Shown: positions 1 through 10,543, numbered from the stretch's first letter. The stretch is 64,000 nucleotides of DNA from Streptomyces sp. TN58 (GCF_001941845.1 NZ_CP018870.1:7230001-7294000); one strand, 5' to 3'. The notes: generated by a model from the letters alone, not told the origin. Made by a program: numbers and translations.

Positions 1-1
1 G

Positions 2-685
2 GTCGTCCTGGACCTGCGCGGCACCGGCCGCTCCGCGGTCCCGCAGGACCCCGGGTCCTACCGCAGCGACCGCCTCGTCGACGACATCGAAGCCCTGCGC
101 GGGCATCTGGGCCTCGACCGGATCGACCTGCTCGCCCACTCCGCGGGGGCCAACCCCGCCGTGCAGTACGCCGCCCGGTACCCGGACCGCATCGGCAGGC
201 TCGCCCTGATCACCCCCGGCACCCGGGCCGTCGGCACGGTGATCACGGGGGACACGCGCAGGGAACTCGCCCGACGGCGCGCCCACGAACCATGGTTTCC
301 GGCGGCGTTCGCAGCCCTGGAGGACATCATCGCCGGCGCCGGAGGCGACCCCGACGCCATCGCCCCCTTCTTCTACGGTCGTTGGGACGCCGAGGCGCGG
401 CGGCACCACACCGCTAGCCGCCCGGACAATCCGGAGGCCGTAGCCCGCTTCGGGGCGGAGGGAGCCTTCGACCCGGAGGCCACCCGCGCCGGCCTCACGG
501 CCCTCCGGGCCCCGGCCCTCCTGCTCGCCGGCGAGTTCGACCTGAACAGCCCGCCCGGGGCGGTCGCCGAGTGCGCGGAGCTGTTCCCCCACGCCACACT
601 CGTCGTACAGCCGGGTGCGGGCCACTACCCCTGGCTCGACGACGCGGGCCGCTTCGTGGCGGCCACCGCGGCGTTCCTGGGGTGA
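2..685 (+). CDS. alpha/beta hydrolase, 5'-truncated by the window edge
   Basis: The reading frame is open from base 2 and encodes the last 227 residues of an alpha/beta-hydrolase; the start lies outside the window. The visible part begins at the strand carrying LDLRGTGRS, usual between the oxyanion strand and the nucleophile. The nucleophile elbow reads LLAHSAGAN, with Ser as nucleophile and Ala in place of the first Gly of GxSxG. The acid is probably Asp in LAGEFDLNSP and the base is His in GAGHYPWLDD near the C-terminus. The family includes prolyl iminopeptidases and esterases; nothing visible fixes the substrate. It converges on the P450 gene, with a shared hairpin terminator between them. 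Confidence 0.85.
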   Translation, partial: VVLDLRGTGRSAVPQDPGSYRSDRLVDDIEALRGHLGLDRIDLLAHSAGANPAVQYAARYPDRIGRLALITPGTRAVGTVITGDTRRELARRRAHEPWFPAAFAALEDIIAGAGGDPDAIAPFFYGRWDAEARRHHTASRPDNPEAVARFGAEGAFDPEATRAGLTALRAPALLLAGEFDLNSPPGAVAECAELFPHATLVVQPGAGHYPWLDDAGRFVAATAAFLG

Positions 686-791
686 GCCCGCCCGCGGCCG
701 CCCCCCGCCGGCCGGCCGCGGAGCACAGCCCCGGCCTGTCCGCGGCCGCCGCACGCTGCCGCCCGTACGCCCCCCGTACGCACGGCGACGG

Positions 792-818
792 CCCCGGCCG
801 GATTCCCCCCGGCCGGGG
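792..818. terminator. bidirectional hairpin terminator between hydrolase and P450
   Basis: A 10-bp perfect G/C stem (792-801 with 809-818) closes a 7-base loop. It lies between the convergent ends of the hydrolase and P450 genes and could terminate both. Confidence 0.65.
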
Positions 819-859
819 CGGTCTTCAGCGTGTCAGCGCGCCGCCGCGCGCCGACACCG

Positions 860-2044
860 CTACCACAGGACGGGGAGCCGCTCCGGCAGGCGCTTCATGA
901 ACCGGGTACGCCAGACGAGCTGGTCGAACGGCACCGCCAGCTGCAGGCCGGGCATCTTCTCCAGCAGCACCTCGACGGCGATCTCCGTGTGCCGCTTGCC
1001 GAGCGCGGTGGCCGGGCAGTAGTGCGGTCCGCCGCCGAAGGACAGGTGCGTACCGGCGTTCGCGCGGTCGATGTCGAAGGTGTGCGGGTCGGAGTACACG
1101 GCCGGGTCGGTGTTGGCCGCCTCGACCAGGACGAGCAGCAGCTCGCCCTTCTTGACCTGGACGTCGCCGAGGGTGACGTCCTCCAGCGCGAGCCGGGGCA
1201 GGCCGTCGGCGATCGACAGGTTGACGCGCAGGAGCTCGTCCACGGCGGACGGGATCTTCTCCGGAGACGTGCGCAGCTGCTCCCACACGTCGGGGTTCTG
1301 CAGAAGCGAGACGATCGCCATGGTCAGGAAGCCCATGGTCGAGATGACCCCGGCGCCGAACAGCGTGACGCCGACGGTCGCCAGCATCTCGTCCGTCAGG
1401 TGCGCGTAGTCGGGGTCCTCGCGCAGCGCGGCGAGTTCGGCCATCAGCCCGACGGTGGCCGGGTCGTCGAGGCGCTCCACCATGTAGGCCATGTCGCGGT
1501 CCCAGTTGAGCTTGGCGCCCGTGACGGGGCAGGCCGAGTTCATGAACGCGATGTCCAGGCTGGCGGCCAGCCGCGGGGCGTCGGCCTGCGGGATGCCGAG
1601 GATGCGGCAGTGGAGGTTCTCCGCGTACGGGTTGGTGAACGCGCCGCGCAGGTCGACCGGCGCACCGCTGCGCAGGATGCCCTCGACGAGGGAGTCCGCC
1701 TGCTCGCGCATCCAGCCGGTGAGGTTGTCCGTCTTCGGGTTGATCGCCTTGAGCACGGCCTTGCGCAGTCCGGCACCGGTGATGTTGCCCATGTTGTTGA
1801 CGACCTCGGGCGGGATCGTCAGCGCGTACTGACGGGGAACGCCGGGGGCGGAGGTGTCCTTCAGGCTGAACCGCGGGTCTTCGAGGACCTGCTTGCAGAG
1901 CGCATGGGACGAGACGAGCCACGCCTCGTCGCCGGCTATCGTGCGCACGCGCTTGACCGGCTCGTCCCGAAGCTGCTCGATCTCGGCCGGGAGCCGGTCG
2001 CCGCGGGCGGAGAACGGGAAGTCGAGGAGGGTGTCAGCGGTCAT
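860..2044 (-). CDS. cytochrome P450, CYP121-like, partner of a cyclodipeptide synthase
   Basis: A 394-residue soluble P450. The ExxR motif is ELLR. The heme loop is [11 protein letters not shown], with Cys343 as axial ligand and Ala where Gly usually follows. The I-helix reads [10 protein letters not shown], so the usual Asp/Glu-Thr oxygen-activation pair is absent and a Ser stands in the alcohol position. This resembles CYP121, the mycocyclosin synthase that couples two tyrosine rings of cyclo(Tyr-Tyr). ATG at 2044 was chosen because it overlaps the CDPS stop by 11 bases, suggesting coupled translation; the frame upstream is only out-of-frame CDPS sequence. Likely role: oxidative tailoring of a diketopiperazine, such as C-C coupling, dimerisation or nucleobase transfer. 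Which of these cannot be told from sequence. Confidence 0.9.
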   Translation of the reverse strand: MTADTLLDFPFSARGDRLPAEIEQLRDEPVKRVRTIAGDEAWLVSSHALCKQVLEDPRFSLKDTSAPGVPRQYALTIPPEVVNNMGNITGAGLRKAVLKAINPKTDNLTGWMREQADSLVEGILRSGAPVDLRGAFTNPYAENLHCRILGIPQADAPRLAASLDIAFMNSACPVTGAKLNWDRDMAYMVERLDDPATVGLMAELAALREDPDYAHLTDEMLATVGVTLFGAGVISTMGFLTMAIVSLLQNPDVWEQLRTSPEKIPSAVDELLRVNLSIADGLPRLALEDVTLGDVQVKKGELLLVLVEAANTDPAVYSDPHTFDIDRANAGTHLSFGGGPHYCPATALGKRHTEIAVEVLLEKMPGLQLAVPFDQLVWRTRFMKRLPERLPVLW

Positions 2045-2741
2045 CGGAGTCTCCTTCGGCGGGGGTGATGATGGCGTGGCCCTGGTTGCGTGAGGCACGA
2101 AGCCCCGAGCCGCGCGAGTAGAGCAGTTCCGCCATGGGCAGGAGCTGGTGGTAGCAGTTGAGCGAGGACGGCACGCCGAGGATGGCGGGGGTGTCCAGGA
2201 ACAGCGGCGCCTCCGCGCAGACGTACTCCAGGCAGACCTCGCGCTGACGGGTGGTGGCCGTCTTGCCGCCCAGCACCTTCGAGGAAAGGAACGCGTCGAC
2301 AAGGGAGTTGCAGGTCTCGCGGAACTCGGGATCGATGTCGAGCAGGTTGTTCAGGTGGTTGTGGAGCGTCCGGTACGCCGGGATGTCGGTGAGGGACGAC
2401 ATCGGACGGGCCCGTAGGCGAAGGCCGGTGGGGTCGGCTTCGGCGGCGGCGTTGTTGACCTTGGCGCGGACACCGCGCAGGTTCTTCACCGCCTTGCGGC
2501 GAGCTTCGTCCTCGCCGTATCCGAGGGCCTCGTACATCTCCGCGACATGCATGTCGGTGTAGATGAGGTCGACCTGCGCGAAGTTGCGCATGCCCCACTG
2601 GGCGAGGTCGAGAACACGCTGGGCCGAGAAATAGCTGTTGCCCGGCGAGATGCCGATGACGGCGTGATCGCCCTCGTCGTTGATCACCTGGCAGTGCGGG
2701 GTGTATGGCCGGACTGTGAAGACTTCGGTTGCTGTCGTCAA
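2034..2741 (-). CDS. cyclodipeptide synthase (CDPS), NYH subfamily
   Basis: A 235-residue protein with the hallmarks of cyclodipeptide synthases, which join two aminoacyl-tRNA-bound amino acids into a diketopiperazine. [14 protein letters not shown] holds the nucleophile Ser32 and Asn35. [10 protein letters not shown] holds the catalytic Tyr173 and Glu177. CYHQ supplies the Tyr-His pair that, with Asn35, defines the NYH subfamily (AlbC-like). The start is TTG at 2741, preceded by AAAGGA about 11 bases upstream; no better ATG or GTG exists. The amino-acid pair cannot be read reliably by eye. The overlapping downstream P450 makes this a two-gene biosynthetic operon. Neighbouring genes look unrelated (oxidative-stress katG upstream). 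Confidence 0.93.
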   Translation of the reverse strand: MTTATEVFTVRPYTPHCQVINDEGDHAVIGISPGNSYFSAQRVLDLAQWGMRNFAQVDLIYTDMHVAEMYEALGYGEDEARRKAVKNLRGVRAKVNNAAAEADPTGLRLRARPMSSLTDIPAYRTLHNHLNNLLDIDPEFRETCNSLVDAFLSSKVLGGKTATTRQREVCLEYVCAEAPLFLDTPAILGVPSSLNCYHQLLPMAELLYSRGSGLRASRNQGHAIITPAEGDSDDR

Positions 2742-2957
2742 CAGGGGTCGGGTCCTTTGCGCCGCAAGTCCCGTGGGGCCCTGTGCCCCGGGTGTGGCGG
2801 CGACGTGATGGAAGGTACCCGAACTCTGAGCGACGTTCCATGTCTCCTGGGTAGTAACTCACCAGGCGGACAGAGCAGTTGACCAGGGCATCCTTCCCCT
2901 GCCCGGCCGGGCGGCCCGACACCGGCAGCCGACCCCGGCGCGGGCCGGAATGCGACG

Positions 2958-2989
2958 GTCCGGGCCGGCCCGTGTGGGCCGGCCCGGAC
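2958..2989. terminator. strong hairpin terminator downstream of katG copy 1
   Basis: A perfect 14-bp stem (2958-2971 with 2976-2989) with a GTGT loop lies just after the katG stop codon on the minus strand. It insulates katG from the CDPS operon further on. Confidence 0.75.
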
Positions 2990-2997
2990 TCCGGGGG

Positions 2998-5247
<2,250 letters not shown>

Positions 5248-5413
5248 TCAGATCGCAGTGCTCGAAAACGCAGTGCTCGGAACGCGGCGCTCGGGACCGA
5301 ATGCGGTCCGACAGCGGGGACAGGGCCCCGCCCGCCGGACCCGGCTCCGCCGGCCGGCCGACGCCGAGCGCCCGCCGTCCCGTACTCCCGCCGCTCGGGA
5401 GTCTCCCTGCCTC

Positions 5414-5460
5414 TTGGTTATCAACGGAACCGATCCTACGATGGACCCAGTCCAAGTCAA
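5414..5460. promoter_or_regulatory. overlapping divergent katG/fur promoters with a 13-bp palindrome
   Basis: On the plus strand, TTGGTT (5414-5419) and TACGAT (5437-5442) are 17 bases apart and face fur. On the minus strand, TTGACT (5460-5455) and TAGGAT (5438-5433) are 16 apart and face katG. The palindrome TGGACCCAGTCCA (5442-5454) fills the katG spacer and lies at the expected fur start point. One bound repressor could shut both promoters. The rest of 5215-5535 holds the two leaders and nothing else recognised. Confidence 0.6.
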
Positions 5461-5535
5461 GATGAGTACCAAGCCCATATTCGATCGGATCCCGGAAGCG
5501 GCAGGGGCTCCGCGGACCTGATGGGGGGAGCCGAG

Positions 5536-5946
5536 ATGAGCGACCTGCTGGAGCGGCTGCGGGGACGCGGCTGGCGCCTGACATCCCAGCGGCGGGTGGT
5601 CGCGGAAGTCCTCGACGGCGACCACGTGCACCTGACCGCCGACGAGGTCCACGCCCGCGCGGCCCGGCGGCTGCCGGAGATATCCCGGGCCACCGTCTAC
5701 AACGCGCTGGGCGAGCTGGTGGCCCTCGGAGAGGTCGCGGAGGTCACCACGGACGGCCGCGCGAAGCGGTACGACCCCAACGCGCACCACCCGCACCAGC
5801 ATCTGGTGTGCTCCGGTTGCGGCCTCATCCGCGACGTCCACCCGGACGGCGACCCGCTCGCGGTGCTCCCCGCCGCCGAACGCTTCGGGTTCACCGTCGC
5901 CGGAGCCGAGATCACCTACCGGGGACTGTGCCCCGCCTGTGCCTGA
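5536..5946 (+). CDS. Fur-family transcriptional regulator (copy 1), divergent from katG
   Basis: A 136-residue metal-responsive repressor. The N-terminal winged helix (residues 1-80) includes the recognition segment ISRATVYNALGEL. The C-terminal dimer domain has the metal-binding string HHPHQHLVCSGCG and a second CxxC pair in GLCPACA, which suggests a structural zinc site. Streptomyces genomes commonly pair such FurA/FurS proteins with catalase-peroxidase genes, where they repress katG and themselves and are released by peroxide. ATG 5536 was chosen because it matches the paralogue at 49613, where coding and immediate upstream bases are nearly identical. No strong ribosome site is visible. 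Nineteen residues differ from that paralogue over 136 aligned by eye. Confidence 0.93.
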   Translation: MSDLLERLRGRGWRLTSQRRVVAEVLDGDHVHLTADEVHARAARRLPEISRATVYNALGELVALGEVAEVTTDGRAKRYDPNAHHPHQHLVCSGCGLIRDVHPDGDPLAVLPAAERFGFTVAGAEITYRGLCPACA

Positions 5947-6123
5947 GGCGGCGGCCGCCAGGCCCGGATTGGCGTCCCGCCCACGGGGGTAGGCGCCGTG
6001 CAGAACCGGGAGAAGCGACGCCGGAACGGCCTCGGCGGGCGCGGCCGATCACCGGTCGCGGTGCGCGGAGGGTGGCAGGACGATGGCTTCACGTACCTGC
6101 GTAGTGGGAAGAGGTGGTTCCCG

Positions 6124-6492
6124 ATGGCCCCGCCGGCGGACGGTGAGCGATTCGCCGTGGAGGTGCGGTCCGAGGACGACGTGCTCGTCTTCACCCTGAC
6201 CGGAGAGCTGGACCACGACACGGCCGAGCCCCTGCGCGCGGCACTCGCCGCGGCCGTCGACGGCGGCGCCCGCAGGCTGTTGCTGGACTTCTCCGGGCTG
6301 CGGTTCTGCGACTCCACGGGTCTGAACGTGCTCCTGCACAGCCGGCTCTCGCTGCGGGAGGAGGGCGGCAGCATCGCACTGGCGGGGCTGCGCCCGCCCG
6401 TCGCACGGATGTTCCGCATCACCGGCGCGGACGGGATCTTCTCCGTACACCCCGACGTGGCGCACGCGCTGGCCGAGCCGCGGCCCGCGTGA
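6124..6492 (+). CDS. STAS-domain anti-sigma factor antagonist (RsbV/SpoIIAA-like)
   Basis: A 122-residue single STAS domain. The motif FCDSTGLNVLL holds the Ser that is phosphorylated in this family; the unphosphorylated form binds the anti-sigma kinase and frees the sigma factor. ATG 6124 is preceded by GAGGTGG; an in-frame upstream extension looks non-coding. The next gene is an RsbW-like ATPase whose ATG lies 15 bases beyond the stop. A SigB/F-type sigma gene converges from the other side. Together these form the parts of a partner-switching module. The two SpoIIE phosphatases at 21.7 and 25.6 kb are possible activators, but that link is inference. Confidence 0.9.
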   Translation: MAPPADGERFAVEVRSEDDVLVFTLTGELDHDTAEPLRAALAAAVDGGARRLLLDFSGLRFCDSTGLNVLLHSRLSLREEGGSIALAGLRPPVARMFRITGADGIFSVHPDVAHALAEPRPA

Positions 6493-6506
6493 GGGAGGAA
6501 CGCGTC

Positions 6507-6950
6507 ATGGAGCCACGGCCACTCGACCGGACGCGGAGCCTCCTGCTGACGGGCATGACCGATGTCGTCACCCGTTGCCGTGACTTCACCCGTGCCGCTC
6601 TGATCGACTGGAAGTGGATGCCGGGCGCCGGCGACGACGCCGAGGACGTCCTGCTGCTGGTGTCCGAAGTGGTCGCCAACGCCTGCCTGCACGCCGGCGG
6701 ACCCCATGCGCTGCTGCTGGAGTGCACGGACGACCGGCTGCGCGTCGAGGTCACCGACGGCAACCCGGCCGCCCCCATGCCGCGCTCGCGCCCGGATCCG
6801 GCCCGCCCGGGCGGCTACGGCCTGCTGATCGTGGAGCGGATAGCCCGGCGCTGGGGCACGCTGCCCCTCGCCGACGGAAAGTGCGTGTGGGCGGAGATCG
6901 ACTCGCCGCTGCGGGCCCCGGACGTCCGCGGCCCGCAGCCCGTCCTCTGA
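6507..6950 (+). CDS. RsbW-like ATP-binding anti-sigma kinase
   Basis: A 147-residue protein with the HATPase fold of anti-sigma serine kinases. The N-box is EVVANACLHA, then VTDGNPAAP (D-x-G box), then the G-box GGYGLLIVERIA. These proteins hold a sigma factor or phosphorylate a STAS antagonist. ATG 6507 has GGGAGG eight bases upstream; a GTG at 6489 overlapping the previous stop is a weaker option. It is probably co-transcribed with the STAS gene. The convergent sigma gene 54 bases beyond its stop is a possible target. Confidence 0.88.
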   Translation: MEPRPLDRTRSLLLTGMTDVVTRCRDFTRAALIDWKWMPGAGDDAEDVLLLVSEVVANACLHAGGPHALLLECTDDRLRVEVTDGNPAAPMPRSRPDPARPGGYGLLIVERIARRWGTLPLADGKCVWAEIDSPLRAPDVRGPQPVL

Positions 6951-7003
6951 CCCACCCCTACGTAGCCACCCCGCCACGCAGGCGCGACGGCGGCAGCGGG
7001 CTC

Positions 7004-7927
7004 TCAGTACGCGCCGTCCTCCTCCTGGCCCTGCGGCTGTCGCCGGTCCCGCGTCTCCGTGCTCCCGGCGCCTTCGGTGTCCTCCAGCATCCCGGCCCGC
7101 AGCTTCGCCATGATCCGGCTCAGCAGCCTCGACACGTGCATCTGCGAGATGCCGAGGCGCTCGCCGATCTGCGACTGGGTGAGCTCGTCGCCGAAGCGCA
7201 GCTGGAGCACCAGCCGGTCGCGCTCACCGAGCGCGCCGAGGAGCGGCTTGAGGGTCTCCAGGTCCTCGATGCGCTGGTACGCCTCCTCCTCGGAACCCAG
7301 GGAACGCGGCAGGGACCCGCCGTCGGAGTCCTGGCCCACGGAGGTGCTGAGGGATTCCGCGACATAGCAGTTGGCGGCCTGCCGGCCCTCGGCCAGGGCG
7401 TCGTCGCTGACGCCGAGGTGCTCCGCGAGCTCGTGGTCGGTCGGCCGGCGGCCCAGGTCCTGTTCCATCGCGTCGCAGGACTTCGCCATGTCCAGGCGCA
7501 GCTCCTGGAGGCGCCGCGGCACCTTCACCGACCAGCTGGTGTCCCGGAAGAAGCGCTTCATCTCGCCGGTGATCGTCGGCACGGCGAAGGTGGCGAACTC
7601 CACCCCGCGCTCCACGTCGTACCGGTTGATGGCTTTGATCAGGCCGATCGTGCCGACCTGGACGATGTCCTCGAAGGGTTCGCTGCGGTTGCGGAAGCGC
7701 CGGGCGGCGTACTTCACCAGGCTGAGGTTCAGCTCCACCAGCGTGTTGCGGACGTAGGAGTACTCCGCCGTGCCCTCGGCCAGGGAGCGCAGCCGGTGGA
7801 AGAGCGCCACGGACAGGCTGCGGGCGTCATCCGTACTGACGGCCAGGGGGTTCTCGGGAATCTCTACGGTGTCCACCGTCAGCCCGGTATGGACGGGGTC
7901 CGCGGTGTCGCGGGGCAGGGGGGTCAT
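7004..7927 (-). CDS. SigB/SigF-family RNA polymerase sigma factor
   Basis: A 307-residue group 3 sigma factor. Region 2 (about 60-130) contains LVKYAARRFRNRSEPFEDIVQVGTIGL in pieces, including the core-binding and -10 recognition helices. Region 3 (about 140-185) follows. Region 4 (about 245-285) has ELTQSQIGERLGISQMHVSRL, the -35 helix-turn-helix. In Streptomyces this family (SigB, F, G, H and others) handles osmotic or oxidative stress and sporulation. ATG 7927 has GGAGG five bases upstream. A promoter of the family's own type lies upstream, suggesting autoregulation. It faces STAS and RsbW-like genes. Confidence 0.95.
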   Translation of the reverse strand: MTPLPRDTADPVHTGLTVDTVEIPENPLAVSTDDARSLSVALFHRLRSLAEGTAEYSYVRNTLVELNLSLVKYAARRFRNRSEPFEDIVQVGTIGLIKAINRYDVERGVEFATFAVPTITGEMKRFFRDTSWSVKVPRRLQELRLDMAKSCDAMEQDLGRRPTDHELAEHLGVSDDALAEGRQAANCYVAESLSTSVGQDSDGGSLPRSLGSEEEAYQRIEDLETLKPLLGALGERDRLVLQLRFGDELTQSQIGERLGISQMHVSRLLSRIMAKLRAGMLEDTEGAGSTETRDRRQPQGQEEDGAY

Positions 7928-7995
7928 GGGTTCCTCCGACGGGTCGGGGTGCCGCGCGAGGCGCGGCGGGGCCGTCGTGGGTTCTGTTCGGGTAT

Positions 7996-8020
7996 ATACC
8001 CCATCGTGGCGCCCTGACCC
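7996..8020 (-). promoter_or_regulatory. candidate SigB-type promoter for the sigma gene
   Basis: Reading the minus strand, GGGT (8020-8017) is followed after 15 bases by GGGTAT (8001-7996). This fits the published Streptomyces SigB-class consensus GNNT-N14-16-GGGTAY. The -10 is half of a 12-bp palindrome, GGGTATATACCC (7990-8001). It sits about 70 bases before the start codon. Confidence 0.5.
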
Positions 8021-8032
8021 TTCCGGCGCCTC

Positions 8033-8764
8033 TCAGCCCGGCGACGGGGAGAGGTGGTACACCGCGAATGCGCGGTCGATGACGGGCATGGCGACGTTGC
8101 GTACGCGCACCCCGCCGCCCGTCATCCCGTGCTCCGTGCCGAGGTGGGCGTGCCCGTGGACCGCGAGGTCCGCACCGGCCTCGTCGATGGCCTCCGCCAG
8201 CAGGTAGCTGCCGAGGAAGGGGTAGATCTCCAGCGGTTCGCCCGCCAGGGTGTCCGGAACCGGCGAGAAGTGGGTGAGGGCCACACGGATTCCGCTGCCC
8301 AGGGTGTCCAGCTCGCGCAGGGTGCGGCCGAGCCCGTCGGCGCACGCCCGGGAGTACCTGATGAAGGCCTTCATCTCCGGTTCCCCGAACTCCGTGGCGC
8401 TGCGGCCCGCGAAACCCCCGCCGAAACCCTTCGTCCCGGCGATCCCGACGGTGACGCCGCGGATGTCGAAGGTGACGCCGTCGCCCTCCAGGACGCGGAC
8501 GCCCTCCTCGGCCAGTTCGCGGGCCACGAGGTCGGGCTGGTCGCTCTGGTAGTCGTGGTTGCCGAGGACGGCGACCACGGGCACGGGCAGGCCGGCGACC
8601 TCGGCGGCCACCACCCGGGCCTCCTCGGGGGTCCCGTGCCGGGTGAGGTCGCCGGCGAGCAGCAGCAGGTCCGCGCAGTCACCGAGCGTGTCGAAGGCCG
8701 GCCGCAGGGCCCCGGCGCTGTCCGGTCCGAGGTGGATGTCCCCGACGGCCGCGATGCGGATCAC
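8033..8764 (-). CDS. metallophosphoesterase (calcineurin-like)
   Basis: A 243-residue cytosolic phosphoesterase. Metal-binding motifs are in order: AVGDIHLG (DxH), LLAGDLTRHG (GDxxxxG), VLGNHDYQSD (GNHD), THFSP, and VHGHAHLG (GHxH). The substrate is unknown; it could be a nucleotide or phosphoester. GTG 8764 overlaps the stop of the upstream gene by four bases (GTGA), so translation is probably coupled. It is the third gene of a nucleotidyltransferase, BON-like, phosphoesterase operon. Confidence 0.93.
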   Translation of the reverse strand: MIRIAAVGDIHLGPDSAGALRPAFDTLGDCADLLLLAGDLTRHGTPEEARVVAAEVAGLPVPVVAVLGNHDYQSDQPDLVARELAEEGVRVLEGDGVTFDIRGVTVGIAGTKGFGGGFAGRSATEFGEPEMKAFIRYSRACADGLGRTLRELDTLGSGIRVALTHFSPVPDTLAGEPLEIYPFLGSYLLAEAIDEAGADLAVHGHAHLGTEHGMTGGGVRVRNVAMPVIDRAFAVYHLSPSPG

Positions 8765-9015
8765 GACAGCACCTCCGCCGGGCCGGGCGGCCCGATCCGG
8801 TGCACGGTCAGGTCCTCGTGCCAGGGCACACCCTCCAGTTCCTCCGCGACGATCCGCAGGACGGCGTCCCGGGAACCGGCGTCGGTGAGCACGCCCCAGA
8901 CCATCACCCACGCGCCGCGCGTCTCCACCCGAACGCCCAGCTCGGCGATGTCCTCGCGCGCGAGGCGGTCGCGCAGGTGCGCCACGCGGTAGTCGAGGTT
9001 CTCGACGGAAGTCAT
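8761..9015 (-). CDS. small BON-like domain protein
   Basis: An 84-residue protein whose middle (ELGVRVETRGAWVMVWGVL, then SRDAVLRIVAEELEGV) resembles a single BON-type alpha/beta unit, usually involved in surface or ligand binding. No signal peptide is visible. ATG 9015 overlaps the upstream stop and its own stop overlaps the next start, each by four bases, so it is the middle of a tightly coupled operon. The family assignment is tentative and function is unknown. Confidence 0.75.
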   Translation of the reverse strand: MTSVENLDYRVAHLRDRLAREDIAELGVRVETRGAWVMVWGVLTDAGSRDAVLRIVAEELEGVPWHEDLTVHRIGPPGPAEVLS

Positions 9016-9665
9016 GAGGTCCCCTTCCCCCGGTCGATGACCCGGAGCCGGTCGAGGAGGTACAGGAAGGCGTCGGGCAGCGGGGAGTCCCGGTGTACGC
9101 GGTCCAGCCGGCCCCAGTCGATCTGCTCGCGCAGCATCCGGGCCATCGGCAGCAGGTCGCCGAAGTCGCAGTAGTGCTCGGACAGGGCGGACAGCAGGCT
9201 GTCCATCAGGTCGGTGGGGGCGAGGACCGGCATCCACACCGAGTCCACCGACTTCACCGGCGCCCGCTCCAGCAGCTCCGTACTGACGGGCCGACGGGCG
9301 AGCTCGAAGATCAGGTCGATCTCCTCACCACCCGTACGGCCCTTGACCAGCCAGTCCTCCGCGGCCCGGCGCATCTCGATGCCACCGTCCTCCAGTGCCT
9401 TGATCGCCGCGTCGGCGTCCTCGCGCCGCATGCAGAAGTCCGTGTCGTGCTGGAAGCGGGCCGGGACGCCGTGGGCGAACGCGGCCACGCTGCCGGCCAG
9501 CGCGAACGGCTGCCCGGACTGCTTCAGCAGCGCCGCCACACGCTTGGTCACCTGCAGGATGGCCTGCGTGTGGTCCTCGGGGAGCTGACCGTCGGTGATG
9601 GTGGGCGGGCTCAGGGCCTCCGGGGGAGGGGCCCCGCCGGAGGTGTCGGCCGGAGGCATGTTCAC
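9012..9665 (-). CDS. nucleotidyltransferase-fold protein
   Basis: A 217-residue protein with a minimal nucleotidyltransferase core: FALAGSVAAFAHG followed by DTDFCMRREDAD (the DxD-like metal site), then the helix-strand pattern of AbiEii/MNT-type transferases with EIDLIFELA. The Ser in GSVAA fits the GS motif of the fold. GTG 9665 has GGAGCGAGG upstream; ATG 9660 two codons on is an alternative. It heads the operon with the BON-like and phosphoesterase genes. No partner antitoxin (AbiEi/HEPN) is present, so a toxin role is not supported. Substrate unknown. Confidence 0.85.
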   Translation of the reverse strand: MNMPPADTSGGAPPPEALSPPTITDGQLPEDHTQAILQVTKRVAALLKQSGQPFALAGSVAAFAHGVPARFQHDTDFCMRREDADAAIKALEDGGIEMRRAAEDWLVKGRTGGEEIDLIFELARRPVSTELLERAPVKSVDSVWMPVLAPTDLMDSLLSALSEHYCDFGDLLPMARMLREQIDWGRLDRVHRDSPLPDAFLYLLDRLRVIDRGKGTS

Positions 9666-9862
9666 AGAAGACCTCGCTCCTTCGAACCGGCATGGACCGG
9701 GGATCCGCGCGCTGACGGCAGGCACCTAACCCGTCCGGCGCCCGCGAAACCCCGGCAGTAGGCCATACGAGTGACAGGGGGCGCCGGGGGTAGGCGCCCG
9801 TACGTGGCGGGGCCCCGGCGTCCCCGCACGGTCCCGGCCACCGACCCGTAGGGAGGCGGAAG

Positions 9863-10543
9863 ATGAACCGCGCCGCTCTGTTCGACGTCGACGGCACCCT
9901 CGCCGACACCAACCACCTGCACGTCACGTGCTGGTGGGAGGCGCTGCGCCAGGCCGGCCACGACGTGGCGATGCACGACATCCACCGCGCAGTCGGCCTG
10001 CCGGGCCAGGACCTCCTCGCCCACCTGCTGGGGGAGGACCGCGACACGAGCGGGGACGAGCGGCTCACCGCCGCCCACGACACCCTGTACGCCACCTGGT
10101 TCGACCGCCTCCCCGGCCTCGACCGCGCCGCCGACCTGCTGCGCGAGCTCGACCGCAGGGGCTGGCGGGTCGTCCTGGTCACATCCGCGAGCGAGGCCGA
10201 GCTCACCGCGCTCAGAGGTGCCATCGGCGCCGACGACGCCGTCACCGCGACCGCCAGCTCCGACGACGTCAGCGAGGGCAAGCCGGCACCGGACCCGGTG
10301 CACCACGCCCTCGGACTCGCCGGCGCCGCCGCGCGGGACGCCGTGTTCGTCGGCGACACGGTCTGGGACATGAAGGCCGCCACGCGCGCCGGCGTCGTCT
10401 GCGTGGGACTGCTCAGCGGCGGGATCCCCAGGCGGGACCTGGAGGAGGCCGGAGCCCGCGTGGTCTACCGGCACCCGGCCGACCTGCTGGCCGGCCTCGA
10501 CGACAGCCCCTTCGCCGACGGGTCCGGCGAAGGTGGGAAGTAG
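9863..10543 (+). CDS. HAD-superfamily hydrolase
   Basis: A 226-residue cytosolic phosphatase or mutase of the HAD family. Motif I is LFDVDGTLADT with the nucleophile Asp10 (approx.), motif II is VTSAS, motif III is the Lys in EGKPAPDPV, and motif IV is VFVGDTVWDM. The helical cap inserted after motif I is typical of subfamily I (phosphoglycolate phosphatase-like). ATG 9863 is preceded by GGGAGGCGGAAG. The substrate cannot be named. The membrane protein after it follows by 60 bases and may share a transcript. Confidence 0.93.
   Translation: MNRAALFDVDGTLADTNHLHVTCWWEALRQAGHDVAMHDIHRAVGLPGQDLLAHLLGEDRDTSGDERLTAAHDTLYATWFDRLPGLDRAADLLRELDRRGWRVVLVTSASEAELTALRGAIGADDAVTATASSDDVSEGKPAPDPVHHALGLAGAAARDAVFVGDTVWDMKAATRAGVVCVGLLSGGIPRRDLEEAGARVVYRHPADLLAGLDDSPFADGSGEGGK

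Noticed and set aside
9012..9665. Nucleotidyltransferase as an AbiEii-type toxin
   Set aside because: No AbiEi or HEPN antitoxin gene is beside it, and its operon partners are a phosphoesterase and a BON-like protein.
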